Below, one piece after another: positions 24,447 to 33,356 of a stretch of DNA of 64,000 nt. Made by a program: the position numbers and the translations under genes. The stretch's first letter is position 1. Each line of letters opens with the position of its first letter. The notes under the pieces were generated by a model. It was given only the letters and a program-made list of their open reading frames with translations. It searched no databases and was not told where the DNA came from. Origin of the DNA: Alistipes sp. (GTDB lineage: Bacteria; Bacillota; Clostridia; Oscillospirales; Ruminococcaceae); NCBI GenBank assembly GCA_023667265.1, contig JAMPAJ010000001.1, positions 905,502-969,501 on the forward strand. The letters run 5' to 3'.

Positions 24447-24806
24447 ATGATAAAGAAATTTGACAGCAATAAGGCAAGATTAAAGAGACACAAGAGAGTC
24501 CGCAGCAAGATCTCCGGTACTCCTGAGTGCCCCCGTCTCAATGTTTTCCGTTCATCTAAGCACATTTATGCTCAGATCATCGACGACGTAAACGGAGTTA
24601 CTCTTGCTTCCGCATCCAGCATGGATAAGGGCTTTGAAGGCAGCGGCGGCAATGTAGAAGGCGCTCGCAAGGTTGGCGAGATGATCGCAAAGAACGCTGC
24701 TGCAAAGGGTATCACCGAGGTCGTATTCGACAGAGGCGGCTACCTCTACCACGGAAGAGTCAAGGAGCTCGCCGAGGGTGCCCGTGAAAACGGATTACAG
24801 TTCTAA
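24447..24806 (+). CDS. rplR: 50S ribosomal protein L18
   Basis: The 119-residue L18 ([45 protein letters not shown]) binds 5S rRNA with L5. AAAAGGAG upstream; rpsE starts 15 bases after the stop. Confidence 0.98.
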   Translation: MIKKFDSNKARLKRHKRVRSKISGTPECPRLNVFRSSKHIYAQIIDDVNGVTLASASSMDKGFEGSGGNVEGARKVGEMIAKNAAAKGITEVVFDRGGYLYHGRVKELAEGARENGLQF

Positions 24807-24821
24807 GAGGGAGGTAAAACA

Positions 24822-25322
24822 ATGGCTAATATTGAAACACAGGCTCCTGAGCTTCAGGAAAAGGTTGTTGCTATCAACAGAGTTTCCAAGACAGTTAAGG
24901 GCGGACGTATCATGAAGTTCTCGGCTCTCGTAGTTGTTGGTGACGGCAACGGAACTGTAGGCTTCGGTCTCGGCAAGTCCGGAGAAGTTCCGGACGCTAT
25001 CCGCAAGGGTATCGAGGACGCTAAGAAGAATCTCTGCAAGATCTCACTCAAGGGAACAACAATTCCTCACGAAATCGTTGGCGCATTCGGCGCAGGCAGA
25101 GTTCTCATGAAGCCCGCTGCACCTGGTACCGGTGTTATCGCCGGCGGTCCTGTTCGTGCGGTGATCGAAGTAGCAGGCATCAAGGACATCAGAACAAAGT
25201 CTCTTCGTTCCAACAACCCCTGCAACGTAGTAAGAGCTACGATCAACGGTCTGAAGGCTTGCGTATCCGCTAAGGACGTAGCTGCCAAGAGAGGCAAGAC
25301 TGTTAAGGAAATTTTAGGTTAA
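24822..25322 (+). CDS. rpsE: 30S ribosomal protein S5
   Basis: The 166-residue S5 ([54 protein letters not shown]) has both its double-stranded RNA-binding-like and C-terminal domains. It affects decoding accuracy and lines the mRNA entry. GGGAGGT upstream. Confidence 0.98.
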   Translation: MANIETQAPELQEKVVAINRVSKTVKGGRIMKFSALVVVGDGNGTVGFGLGKSGEVPDAIRKGIEDAKKNLCKISLKGTTIPHEIVGAFGAGRVLMKPAAPGTGVIAGGPVRAVIEVAGIKDIRTKSLRSNNPCNVVRATINGLKACVSAKDVAAKRGKTVKEILG

Positions 25323-25335
25323 GGAGGACTTGACA

Positions 25336-25512
25336 ATGGCTAAGAACATTAAGCTCGTTAAGAGCCTCATCGGCTGTAAGAAGGATCAGATCGCTACAGC
25401 TCAGGCACTGGGTCTGAAGAAGGTCGGCGACGTAACAGCTCAGCCCGACAACGCTGCAACCCAGGGCAAGATCAAGAAAATTTCACACCTCATCGAGGTT
25501 ACAGAAGCGTAA
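25336..25512 (+). CDS. rpmD: 50S ribosomal protein L30
   Basis: The 58-residue L30 ([28 protein letters not shown]) is of normal size. The ATG is taken instead of a TTG two codons earlier because of the AAGGAGG position. It is a small 23S-binding protein. Confidence 0.97.
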   Translation: MAKNIKLVKSLIGCKKDQIATAQALGLKKVGDVTAQPDNAATQGKIKKISHLIEVTEA

Positions 25513-25529
25513 GCAAGGAGGTGCAAACC

Positions 25530-25970
25530 ATGAAAATACACGAATTAACACCCGCAGCTGATTCCAACAAGGCTGTAAAGCGTGTGGGAAGAGGTCACGG
25601 TTCCGGAAACGGAAAGACAGCAGGCAAGGGCCATAAGGGTCAGAATGCTCGTTCCGGCGGCGGTGTAAGAATCGGATTTGAGGGCGGTCAGATGCCTCTG
25701 GCAAGACGTATCCCTAAGAGAGGATTCAACAACATCTTCGCAACAAAGTATGCTATCGTAAATGTCGGAGACCTGAACAATCTGGAGAACGGCACTGTAG
25801 TTGATACAGCTCTTCTCAAGGCTCTCGGACTCATCAAGAAGGAGTACGACGGAGTTAAGGTTCTCGGCAACGGCGAGCTTACAGTTTCGCTCACCGTTAA
25901 AGCTGCAAAGTTCTCTCAGAGTGCTGTGGAGAAGATAGAAAAGGCAGGCGGAAAGACAGAGGTGATGTAA
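25530..25970 (+). CDS. rplO: 50S ribosomal protein L15
   Basis: The 146-residue L15 has the glycine-rich N-terminal region ([21 protein letters not shown]) and the [16 protein letters not shown] segment. AAGGAGGTG precedes the ATG. The secY start follows within two bases, so coupling is likely. Confidence 0.97.
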   Translation: MKIHELTPAADSNKAVKRVGRGHGSGNGKTAGKGHKGQNARSGGGVRIGFEGGQMPLARRIPKRGFNNIFATKYAIVNVGDLNNLENGTVVDTALLKALGLIKKEYDGVKVLGNGELTVSLTVKAAKFSQSAVEKIEKAGGKTEVM

Positions 25971-25971
25971 T

Positions 25972-27297
25972 GTGTTTCAGACACTGAAACGTGCTTGGAG
26001 CGTTCCCGAGATCCGGAAAAAGCTTCTTTACACATTACTCATGGTCGTCATTTTCAGACTGGGAAGCGCTATCGCCGTTCCTTTCCTCGATACATCAGTC
26101 GTAAAGGCTTGGATGGACGATAAGGCACAGGGCGGTAACTTCCTGGAATACCTGAATACAATTACCGGTGGTGCGCTTTCAAACGCAACAATATTCTCAC
26201 TTTCAATTACTCCTTACATCAACGCGTCGATCATCATGCAGCTGCTGACATATGCTCTGCCGCCGCTGGAAAGATTGCAGAATGAAGGATTAGAGGGCAG
26301 AAAGAAGATCAATAAGATCACATCTGTAGTAGCTTTCGGACTTTCCATTTTTATGGGATTTGCATATTATCTGACCCTCAAGAGAATGTCGACTGATACA
26401 GGCGGAACAGCTGTCAAGTATACGACCGGCTGGGAAGGCTGGTTTACCGGAATTATCATTGTTGCCTGCTTTGTAGCCGGTTCGTGCTTCGTTGTATGGA
26501 TGGGCAACAGGATCAGCGATAAGGGTATCGGCAACGGCGTTTCAATGCTCCTTTTTGCCGGTATCGCAGCAAGATTCCCCGTAGACCTTGGCAGACTCAT
26601 CGGCTATACAATGGATGAGCCGTCCAAGTATCTCTTCGTAACTATCGGTTACTTCGTATTCATTATTCTGGAATTTGCGTTTATCGTATTCATGAACGAG
26701 TCCGAGAGACGTATTCCTATCCAGTATGCCAAGAGAGTCGTAGGAAGAAAGCAGTACGGCGGACAGAAAACTCATATCCCGATAAAGGTAATGATGAGCG
26801 GCGTTATGCCTATCATCTTCGCAATGAGCTTTATGTCGCTGCCCCAGACACTGGCCCTTATCCCTTCTCTTCGTGAGAAGACATCGGGCTTCTGGCCGCA
26901 TTTCTTCAACTTCTTCAGCAACACAAGCTGGACATACGCTCTGCTCTACTTCATACTCATAATCGCGTTCAACTATTTCTACGTATCAATTCAGTATAAT
27001 CCCGTAGAGATCGCAAATAATCTTCGTCAGTCCAACGGCGGTATCCCCGGAATCAGACCCGGAAAGCCCACATCGGACTACATCCAGAGAGTTCTTTCGA
27101 AGATCGCTCTCGTTGGAGCTATCTTCCTGGGCATTATCGCAGTTATCCCGATATTCTTCAGTATGGCTGATGAGAAGCTTGCGCACCTCTCCATGGGCGG
27201 TACTACGATACTCATCGCAGTAAGCGTTGCACTTGAAACAACACGTACACTTGAATCTCAGCTTATGATGAGACACCACAAGGGCTTCCTGTCATAA
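25972..27297 (+). CDS. secY: Protein translocase subunit SecY
   Basis: The 441-residue protein has ten hydrophobic segments and SecY motifs (RLGSAIAVPFLD near the start, SITPYINASIIMQLL as the plug region, ERRIPIQYAKR, NGGIPGIRPGKPT). It forms the channel of the Sec translocase. Translation starts at GTG directly after rplO; the overlapping ATG is out of frame. Adk follows after 19 bases. Confidence 0.97.
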   Translation: MFQTLKRAWSVPEIRKKLLYTLLMVVIFRLGSAIAVPFLDTSVVKAWMDDKAQGGNFLEYLNTITGGALSNATIFSLSITPYINASIIMQLLTYALPPLERLQNEGLEGRKKINKITSVVAFGLSIFMGFAYYLTLKRMSTDTGGTAVKYTTGWEGWFTGIIIVACFVAGSCFVVWMGNRISDKGIGNGVSMLLFAGIAARFPVDLGRLIGYTMDEPSKYLFVTIGYFVFIILEFAFIVFMNESERRIPIQYAKRVVGRKQYGGQKTHIPIKVMMSGVMPIIFAMSFMSLPQTLALIPSLREKTSGFWPHFFNFFSNTSWTYALLYFILIIAFNYFYVSIQYNPVEIANNLRQSNGGIPGIRPGKPTSDYIQRVLSKIALVGAIFLGIIAVIPIFFSMADEKLAHLSMGGTTILIAVSVALETTRTLESQLMMRHHKGFLS

Positions 27298-27316
27298 GTT
27301 CAAAGGAGGATATAAC

Positions 27317-27952
27317 ATGAATCTTATCTTTTTAGGCGCTCCCGGCGCAGGTAAGGGTACACAGGCTGAGGTAGTTTCCGAGGCTCTGAATATTCCCCAG
27401 ATCTCAACAGGCAACATTCTCCGTGAGGCTGCTAAGAACGGCACTGAGTACGGTATTAAGGCAAAGGCTGCAATGGATGCGGGCGCGCTTGTTTCCGATG
27501 ACATCGTTATCGGTATCCTCAAAGAGAGGATCGCCGAGGACGACTGCAAGGAAGGCTTCATTCTGGACGGCTTCCCGAGAACTGTTCCTCAGGCTGAGGC
27601 TCTCGACGCAATGGGAATCAAGATCGACAAGGTCGTTGAGATAAATGTTGCTGATGAGACCATCAAGCAGAGAGTATCAGGCAGACGTGTCTGCCAGGGC
27701 TGCGGCGCTTCTTATCACATTCAGTATAAGCCTTCAAAGGTCGAGGGCGTCTGCGACAAGTGCGGCGACGCAACTGTTATACGCAAGGACGACCAGCCGG
27801 AGGTTGTACTGGACAGACTGGCAACATACCACGAAAAGACAGCTCCTCTCAAGGACTACTACGCTGCACAGGGCAAGCTTGTGACAGTAGAGGGTCAGGA
27901 AGAGGTCGCTGATACCTCAAAGCTTACTCTTGCAGCAGTAGGAGTTAAGTAA
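27317..27952 (+). CDS. adk: Adenylate kinase, zinc type
   Basis: The 211-residue enzyme has the P-loop GAPGAGKGTQ at residues 7-16, the GFPRT motif and a LID with four Cys (CQGCGASYH and CDKCGD), the zinc-binding form usual in Gram-positives. It converts ATP and AMP to two ADP. AAAGGAGG upstream. Its stop overlaps the map start (TAATGA). Confidence 0.97.
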   Translation: MNLIFLGAPGAGKGTQAEVVSEALNIPQISTGNILREAAKNGTEYGIKAKAAMDAGALVSDDIVIGILKERIAEDDCKEGFILDGFPRTVPQAEALDAMGIKIDKVVEINVADETIKQRVSGRRVCQGCGASYHIQYKPSKVEGVCDKCGDATVIRKDDQPEVVLDRLATYHEKTAPLKDYYAAQGKLVTVEGQEEVADTSKLTLAAVGVK

Positions 27953-28704
27953 TGAGCATAACCATAAAATCACAGTCCGAGTTAGCCATAATGCGTGAAG
28001 CAGGCAGAATCACCTGCGGCGCAATATGGTATGCGGGCGAAAGATTAAAGGCAGGAATGTCAACTCTCGACGTTGACAAGCTGGTAGGCGATTATTTCAA
28101 GAGCCACGGCTGCAGGTCCTGCTTCAAGGGGCTTTACGGATTTCCGGCGAATGCGTGCATCTCGGTCAACGAAGAGGTCATTCACGGAATCCCGAAGGCT
28201 AACCGCAGGCTTAAAGAAGGAGACATAGTGAGCATCGACACAGGAGCTGCGTACAAGGGCTTCAATGGCGACAGCTGCTGGACCTTCCCTGTTGGTAAGA
28301 TTTCTGATGAAGCCAAGGCATTGCTTGAGGTTACAGAGAAAAGCCTTTACGAGGGCATCGCTCAGGCAAAAACCGGGGCAAGGATCGGAGATATTTCTCA
28401 TGCTGTTGAAGAGTACTGCGCTTCACGGGGCTACGGAATCGTAAGAAATTACTGCGGCCACGGTATCGGCAGAGAGGTTCACGAATCGCCGGAGATACCG
28501 AACTGGGGACGTGCAGGTCACGGTCCGAGACTGGTGTCCGGTATGACAATCTGCATCGAGCCTATGATAAACCAGAAGGGCGACGATGTTAAAACTCTCA
28601 AGGACGGCTGGACCGTGGTAACCAAAAATGGTTCGCTGTCAGCTCATTTCGAGCATATGATCGCAATAACTCCTGATGGTCCCGTAATATTGACCTGTCC
28701 CTGA
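27952..28704 (+). CDS. map: Type I methionine aminopeptidase
   Basis: The 250-residue enzyme has the pita-bread fold signature: CISVNEEVIHGIP, the metal ligands in SIDTGAAYKGFNGDSCWTF, GHGIGREVHE, TICIEPM and HFEHMIAIT. It removes initiator Met from new proteins. It overlaps adk by one base, the usual adk-map arrangement. Confidence 0.96.
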   Translation: MSITIKSQSELAIMREAGRITCGAIWYAGERLKAGMSTLDVDKLVGDYFKSHGCRSCFKGLYGFPANACISVNEEVIHGIPKANRRLKEGDIVSIDTGAAYKGFNGDSCWTFPVGKISDEAKALLEVTEKSLYEGIAQAKTGARIGDISHAVEEYCASRGYGIVRNYCGHGIGREVHESPEIPNWGRAGHGPRLVSGMTICIEPMINQKGDDVKTLKDGWTVVTKNGSLSAHFEHMIAITPDGPVILTCP

Positions 28705-28720
28705 CGAATGGGGGATTATT

Positions 28721-28963
28721 GTGAAGCTTAAAGTAGGCTCGGTTGTAAGAGCAACAGCCGGAAGAGACGGCGGCGCACTTTTTGTTGTGACCGATATCGA
28801 CGGCAGCTTCTGTACCATAGCCGACGGCAAGAGCAGAAAGCTCGCAAGCCCGAAGCGAAAGAACAGAAGGCATATCGCTCTTACGAGCAGTGTGATTAAT
28901 ATTGAAGAAATAACTGATAAAAGGCTGAGAGTTCTCCTTCGGGAGCTCGATAAGGCTGAGTAA
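28721..28963 (+). CDS. KOW-domain RNA-binding protein
   Basis: The 80-residue basic protein begins at GTG with a KOW-like motif ([21 protein letters not shown]) and is related to the L14e/L6e-like small proteins found between map and infA in many Firmicutes. It probably binds rRNA, but its role is not settled. The C-terminal half is helical and charged. It lies 13 bases before infA. Confidence 0.85.
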   Translation: MKLKVGSVVRATAGRDGGALFVVTDIDGSFCTIADGKSRKLASPKRKNRRHIALTSSVINIEEITDKRLRVLLRELDKAE

Positions 28964-28976
28964 GGAGGTTGTCCAA

Positions 28977-29195
28977 GTGTCCAAGGAAGATGTGATCGAG
29001 GTAGAGGGCGTTGTTACAGACGCGCTGCCCAACGCAATGTTTAAGGTGCAGCTTGAAAACGGCCACGAGGTTCTGGCTCACGTTTCAGGCAAGCTCAGAA
29101 TGAATTATATCAGAATCGTGCCCGGTGATAAGGTAAAGCTTGAAATGTCGCCCTATGACCTTTCAAAAGGCCGCATCACATGGCGTGTAAAGTAA
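28977..29195 (+). CDS. infA: Translation initiation factor IF-1
   Basis: The 72-residue OB-fold protein ([39 protein letters not shown]) is a standard IF-1; it binds the 30S A site during initiation. It starts at GTG with AAGGAGGT upstream. Confidence 0.97.
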   Translation: MSKEDVIEVEGVVTDALPNAMFKVQLENGHEVLAHVSGKLRMNYIRIVPGDKVKLEMSPYDLSKGRITWRVK

Positions 29196-29218
29196 AATCC
29201 GCTAAGGAGGTAATTTCA

Positions 29219-29332
<114 letters not shown>

Positions 29333-29363
29333 TCCCGGATGCTTAATCAATGGAGGTATTTAT

Positions 29364-29732
29364 ATGGCAAGAATAGCCGGTGTTGATCTTCCGAAGAATA
29401 AGAGAATTGAGATCGGTCTCACTTATATCTACGGAATCGGTCGTCAGACTGCAACAGACATCCTCGCAAATACAGGCGTAAATCCTGATACGAGAGTTAA
29501 GGATCTGGCAGAAGAGGATGTAGCTAAACTTCGTGACTATATCGACGAGCACTACACAGTTGAGGGTGATCTCCGCCGTGAGGTTGCTCTTAACATCAAG
29601 AGACTTGTAGAGATCCAGTGCTACAGAGGCGTCCGTCACAGAAAGGGTCTCCCCGTAAGAGGTCAGAGAACCAAGACAAACGCAAGAACCCGCAAGGGCC
29701 CTGTAAAGACTATCGCTAACAAGAAGAAGTAA
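29364..29732 (+). CDS. rpsM: 30S ribosomal protein S13
   Basis: The 122-residue S13 ([47 protein letters not shown]) is complete, with the usual basic C-terminal tail contacting P-site tRNA. GGAGG upstream. Confidence 0.98.
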   Translation: MARIAGVDLPKNKRIEIGLTYIYGIGRQTATDILANTGVNPDTRVKDLAEEDVAKLRDYIDEHYTVEGDLRREVALNIKRLVEIQCYRGVRHRKGLPVRGQRTKTNARTRKGPVKTIANKKK

Positions 29733-29746
29733 GGAGGTTATGAGCT

Positions 29747-30151
29747 TTGGCACAGCAGAAGGGTAAGAAGGTTACTACGATCAGAAGACGTAGGGAACGC
29801 AAGAACATCGAAAGCGGCGCAGTTCATATTCAGTCCACTTTCAACAACACAATCGTTACAATCACTGACACACAGGGTAACGCAATTTCATGGGCAAGCG
29901 CAGGCGAGCTGGGATTCAGAGGCTCTAAGAAGTCCACTCCTTTCGCAGCTCAGACAGCTGCCGAGACAGCTGCTAAGGCTGCTATGGAGCACGGTCTCAA
30001 GTTCGTTGAGGTTTACGTTAAGGGACCCGGCGCAGGACGTGAGGCTGCTATCAGAGCGCTCCAGACCGTTGGTCTTGAGGTAAGAATGATCAAGGACGTT
30101 ACTCCTATTCCCCACAACGGATGCCGTCCTCCCAAAAGAAGACGTGTCTAA
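29747..30151 (+). CDS. rpsK: 30S ribosomal protein S11
   Basis: The 134-residue S11 ([50 protein letters not shown]) starts at TTG, with AAGGAGG nine bases upstream; the nearby ATG is out of frame. It forms part of the 30S platform. Confidence 0.97.
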   Translation: MAQQKGKKVTTIRRRRERKNIESGAVHIQSTFNNTIVTITDTQGNAISWASAGELGFRGSKKSTPFAAQTAAETAAKAAMEHGLKFVEVYVKGPGAGREAAIRALQTVGLEVRMIKDVTPIPHNGCRPPKRRRV

Positions 30152-30172
30152 TCAAATCGGAGGTGTTTTAAA

Positions 30173-30772
30173 ATGGCAGTACAGAAGGAACCTATTCTTA
30201 AAAAGTGCAGATATTTGGGCATCAGCCCTGCTGTTCTCGGCGTATCCAAGAAGGAGTCCATCCGCTTCAAGAACGCCAACAACAGAAAGAAGATATCTGA
30301 ATACGGTCTTCAGCTGAAGGAAAAGCAGAAGCTGAAGTTCATATACGGCGTTCTGGAGAAGCAGTTCTATCACTACTTCGAGATCGCTTCAAAGATGGAA
30401 GGCAAGACTGGTGACAACCTTATCACAGTTCTTGAGTCAAGACTGGACAGCGTTGTTTACAGAATGGGTCTGGCTCTCACAAGACGTGAGGCAAGACAGC
30501 TTGTCGTTCACAGCCACTACACAGTAAACGGCAAAAAGGTAAACATTCCCTCTTACAGAGTTAAGGTGGGCGATGTGATCGCTCTTAAGGAGAAGGACAG
30601 AACTTCCGAGAAGTTCAAGGCTACAGTTGAAGAGACTAAGGACAGAATCGTTCCTGTATGGCTTGACGCAAAGAAGGACGATTTCTCCGCAACGGTTACA
30701 CGTCTTCCCGGCGCTGAGGACATTGATTACGAGGTTGCTACACACCTCATCGTCGAGTTGTACTCCAAGTAA
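30173..30772 (+). CDS. rpsD: 30S ribosomal protein S4
   Basis: The 199-residue S4 has an S4 RNA-binding domain (LESRLDSVVYRMGLALTRREARQLVVHSHYTVNGKKVNIPSYRVK). The N-terminal zinc Cys cluster of some S4 proteins is absent, as in other C- forms. It begins 30S assembly. GGAGGTG upstream. Confidence 0.97.
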   Translation: MAVQKEPILKKCRYLGISPAVLGVSKKESIRFKNANNRKKISEYGLQLKEKQKLKFIYGVLEKQFYHYFEIASKMEGKTGDNLITVLESRLDSVVYRMGLALTRREARQLVVHSHYTVNGKKVNIPSYRVKVGDVIALKEKDRTSEKFKATVEETKDRIVPVWLDAKKDDFSATVTRLPGAEDIDYEVATHLIVELYSK

Positions 30773-30833
30773 TTAATTTTACTTGAAATGCTTTATCTCG
30801 AAATAAAACTTATTGCGAAATAGGAGGGTTTTT

Positions 30834-31799
30834 ATGCTGGAAAAAATCAACAAGCCGGATATCGAAGTCAGTGAACTGAAAAGTGACGGCAAATACGGCA
30901 AATTCGTTTTAGCACCGCTTGAGCGTGGTTACGGAATTACTCTTGGAAACAGCCTCAGACGTGTGCTGCTCTCCTCACTTCCGGGTGTTGCTGTAACATC
31001 TGTTAAGCTTTCGGGCAAGGATGGTACAGTGCACCATGAGTTGTCAACAATTCCCGGCGTAAAGGAAGATGTTACCGAGATCATCCTCAGCATCAAGGGT
31101 CTCACTGCCAAGCTTTACGGCGACGGTCCTAAGACTGTTTATGTAGAAGCAGAGGGCGAGTGCGAGATCACTGCCGGCGATATCAAAGCCGATTCTGAGG
31201 TGAATATTCTCGACCCTGGTATGCACATCGCTACCCTGGGCAAGGATGCTAAGCTCTACATGGAGATCACTATCGACAGAGGAAGAGGATACGTTTCCGC
31301 AGAGAGAAACAAGAAGCAGATAAATATGCCTGTTGATGTTATCGCTGTTGACAGTATCTATACTCCCGTGCTCAAGGTGAACTACACCGTAGAGGATACG
31401 CGTCTCGGACAGGTTACTGACTATGACAAGCTGACAATGGAGGTATGGACCGACGGTACTATCTCTGCAAAGGAAGCTCTGTCCCAGGCAGCAAACCTCC
31501 TCAATGAGCATCTGAAGCTGTTCATCGACCTCTCAGAAGAGGCTGGAATGGTTGAGACGCTTGTTGAAAAGGATGAAAAGGGCAAGGAGAAGATTCTTGA
31601 AATGACTATCGAGGATCTCGACCTGTCGGTACGTTCCTTCAATTGCTTGAAGCGCGCCGGAATCAATACAGTGGATGACCTCATCAACAAGTCTGAGGAA
31701 GAAATGATGAAGGTTAGAAACCTTGGAAAGAAGTCCTTCGACGAGGTTAAGGAGAAGCTCCAGTCTCTGGGCTTTGATCTTTCCTCCGAGGAAGAATAA
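30834..31799 (+). CDS. rpoA: RNA polymerase alpha subunit
   Basis: The 321-residue protein has the N-terminal assembly domain ([18 protein letters not shown]), and a C-terminal domain ([21 protein letters not shown]) that binds UP elements and activators. The ATG after AGGAGG is used. It lies between rpsD and rplQ as usual. Confidence 0.97.
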   Translation: MLEKINKPDIEVSELKSDGKYGKFVLAPLERGYGITLGNSLRRVLLSSLPGVAVTSVKLSGKDGTVHHELSTIPGVKEDVTEIILSIKGLTAKLYGDGPKTVYVEAEGECEITAGDIKADSEVNILDPGMHIATLGKDAKLYMEITIDRGRGYVSAERNKKQINMPVDVIAVDSIYTPVLKVNYTVEDTRLGQVTDYDKLTMEVWTDGTISAKEALSQAANLLNEHLKLFIDLSEEAGMVETLVEKDEKGKEKILEMTIEDLDLSVRSFNCLKRAGINTVDDLINKSEEEMMKVRNLGKKSFDEVKEKLQSLGFDLSSEEE

Positions 31800-31836
31800 T
31801 ACAAAGTATCACTTATTAAGAAAAGGAGTGAAAATC

Positions 31837-32178
31837 ATGCCGGGTACAAGAAAGCTGGGCAGAACATCTGACCATAGAAAGGCAATGCTCAGAGGCATGG
31901 TAACTTACCTTCTCGAGAACGGTCAGATCGAAACGACTGTTACAAGAGCAAAGGAAGTTCGTGCAGTTGCAGAGAAGATGATTACAATTGGTAAGAATAC
32001 AGATCTGCACTCTAAGCGTCAGGTATTCGCATATGTAACAAAGGAAGCAGTAGCTAAGAAGCTTTTCGACGAAATTGCTCCCAAGTATGCTGATAAGAAC
32101 GGTGGTTACACACAGATCATCAAGATCGGACCCCGCCGTGGTGACGCAGCTGAGATGGCTATTGTCAAGCTCGCTTAA
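31837..32178 (+). CDS. rplQ: 50S ribosomal protein L17
   Basis: The 113-residue L17 ([53 protein letters not shown]) ends the superoperon. AAAAGGAG precedes the ATG; a terminator follows 10 bases after the stop. Confidence 0.98.
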   Translation: MPGTRKLGRTSDHRKAMLRGMVTYLLENGQIETTVTRAKEVRAVAEKMITIGKNTDLHSKRQVFAYVTKEAVAKKLFDEIAPKYADKNGGYTQIIKIGPRRGDAAEMAIVKLA

Positions 32179-32187
32179 TCGCATAAT

Positions 32188-32215
32188 AAAAGCCGCCTGT
32201 CTGGGCGGCTTTTTT
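32188..32215 (+). terminator. Terminator of the ribosomal superoperon
   Basis: Stem AGCCGCC / GGCGGCT (loop TGTCTG) followed by TTTTTT; a standard Rho-independent terminator directly after rplQ. Confidence 0.9.
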
Positions 32216-32246
32216 GTGATAATTCAGAAAAATATCGGAAAAACTC

Positions 32247-32275
32247 TTGCATTTTCCGGCTATATATGGTATAAT
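32247..32275 (+). promoter_or_regulatory. yajC promoter
   Basis: TTGCAT-17-TATAAT with TATATATGG in the spacer end, the same type as the superoperon promoter. About 100 bases of structured leader follow. Confidence 0.75.
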
Positions 32276-32283
32276 TTATCTTG

Positions 32284-32358
32284 TATTACGATGACGTAAT
32301 ACTAATTTCCAACCACCCTATAGACAATCTTGTCTACAGTTTGATTGAAAATTAGTAT
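32284..32358 (+). promoter_or_regulatory. yajC leader with alternative hairpins
   Basis: Three pairings compete or nest: TATTACG / CGTAATA (32284-32301), ATACTAATTTCCAA / TTGAAAATTAGTAT (32299-32312 with 32345-32358, one mismatch) and an inner TAGACA / TGTCTA (32321-32336). The first two share bases 32299-32301, so they cannot both form in full. Confidence 0.5.
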
Positions 32359-32377
32359 AACCGAAAGGAGAAAATCA

Positions 32378-32902
32378 ATGAAAAGAAAAATTATGACTGT
32401 TATCACTGCCGCTATGGCGACAGGTTCAGCCGCTATGATGTTCGCTATGAGCGCATTTGCCGAGGGCGACGCTGCCGCTGCTTCGGACTCCACTCAGCAG
32501 GCTGCACAGGGCGGAAGCATACTCACCTTTATCCTGCCACTGGTACTCATGTTCGTGCTTCTCTACTTTATGGCTATCAGACCCCAGAAGAAGAGAGACG
32601 CCGAGGCTAAGCAGATGCAGGAAAGCCTTCAGGTAGGCGACGAGGTCATCACCTCCGGCGGAATCGTTGGTATGATATTCAGAATTGCTGACGATACCGT
32701 TGTTATCGAGACCGGCGGCGAGCGTCATAAGCTCCGTATCAAGAAATGGGCTATCGCTGAGAATGTGAGCGGAACTGAGAGAATGAGAGCCGCTCAGGCT
32801 AAGACTAAGCTCAAGGGCGTTGAGTCCGCAGGCGTTGAAGCTGTCGATGAAGCACCAAAGTCCAAGAAGAAAAAGAAGTCTGACGACGCAGACGGGCAGT
32901 AA
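32378..32902 (+). CDS. yajC: YajC, preprotein translocase auxiliary subunit, with N-terminal extension
   Basis: The 174-residue protein has the YajC core: one membrane helix (FILPLVLMFVLLYFMAIRPQ), then KKRDAEAKQMQESLQVGDEVITSGGIVG. Unlike most YajC, it begins with a signal-peptide-like sequence (Lys-rich, hydrophobic, ending near MSAFAEG at about 27), which would put the next part outside before the second helix. A Lys/Asp-rich tail follows the core. It works with SecDF on the Sec channel; secDF are not in the window. Confidence 0.9.
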   Translation: MKRKIMTVITAAMATGSAAMMFAMSAFAEGDAAAASDSTQQAAQGGSILTFILPLVLMFVLLYFMAIRPQKKRDAEAKQMQESLQVGDEVITSGGIVGMIFRIADDTVVIETGGERHKLRIKKWAIAENVSGTERMRAAQAKTKLKGVESAGVEAVDEAPKSKKKKKSDDADGQ

Positions 32903-32915
32903 TAAATAATATAAT

Positions 32916-32954
32916 CTCCGCATAGAATTAATCAAGACTATGTGGAGGTTTTTT
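32916..32954 (+). promoter_or_regulatory. Terminator-like hairpin that contains the next gene's ribosome binding site
   Basis: Stem CTCCGCATAG / CTATGTGGAG (one G-T pair, 32916-32947) is followed by GTTTTTT and then directly the ATG of the next gene. The GGAGG is in the 3' arm, so the hairpin can both stop transcription and hide the ribosome binding site. Confidence 0.6.
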
Positions 32955-33347
32955 ATGTTCGTTGGAAAAATATGGGAGCACCCGGTTTTGGCGTATTTTC
33001 CGCCGCTTTTGCTGGGCTGTGCAGTTATAGCGCTGTTTTCGGCGGCGATGTCGGCGGTGTGTTGTTATCTCTTCCGCTCTGTGGATATGCTTCCGGTTTT
33101 TGCTGCGGCAGCTCTGGCTCTGGGAGGCTACTGCTCCGGACTTTTGTGCGGAAAATACCGCCGCAGACGCGGTCTTACGGACGGACTTGTCTGCGGCGGT
33201 CTGATTTTTGCCGTACTTTTTATATTCGGAGCCGTTATGGGACAGCTTCCCGGCGTTAAGCAGCTTCTGATACTCGCTGTAAGCGGAGGTATCGGCGGAG
33301 TCGCAGGCGTAAACAAGAAGCCGCCCTGGCTCAGCCGCGAGCTTTGA
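32955..33347 (+). CDS. Small membrane protein of TIGR04086 type
   Basis: The 130-residue protein has four hydrophobic segments and a Gly-rich end, like the TIGR04086 family that neighbours yajC in Clostridia. The function of the family is unknown. The ATG follows GGAGG, which is in a hairpin. It is 53 bases from yajC and convergent with the HtrA gene. Confidence 0.75.
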   Translation: MFVGKIWEHPVLAYFPPLLLGCAVIALFSAAMSAVCCYLFRSVDMLPVFAAAALALGGYCSGLLCGKYRRRRGLTDGLVCGGLIFAVLFIFGAVMGQLPGVKQLLILAVSGGIGGVAGVNKKPPWLSREL

Positions 33348-33356
33348 TATATTATA

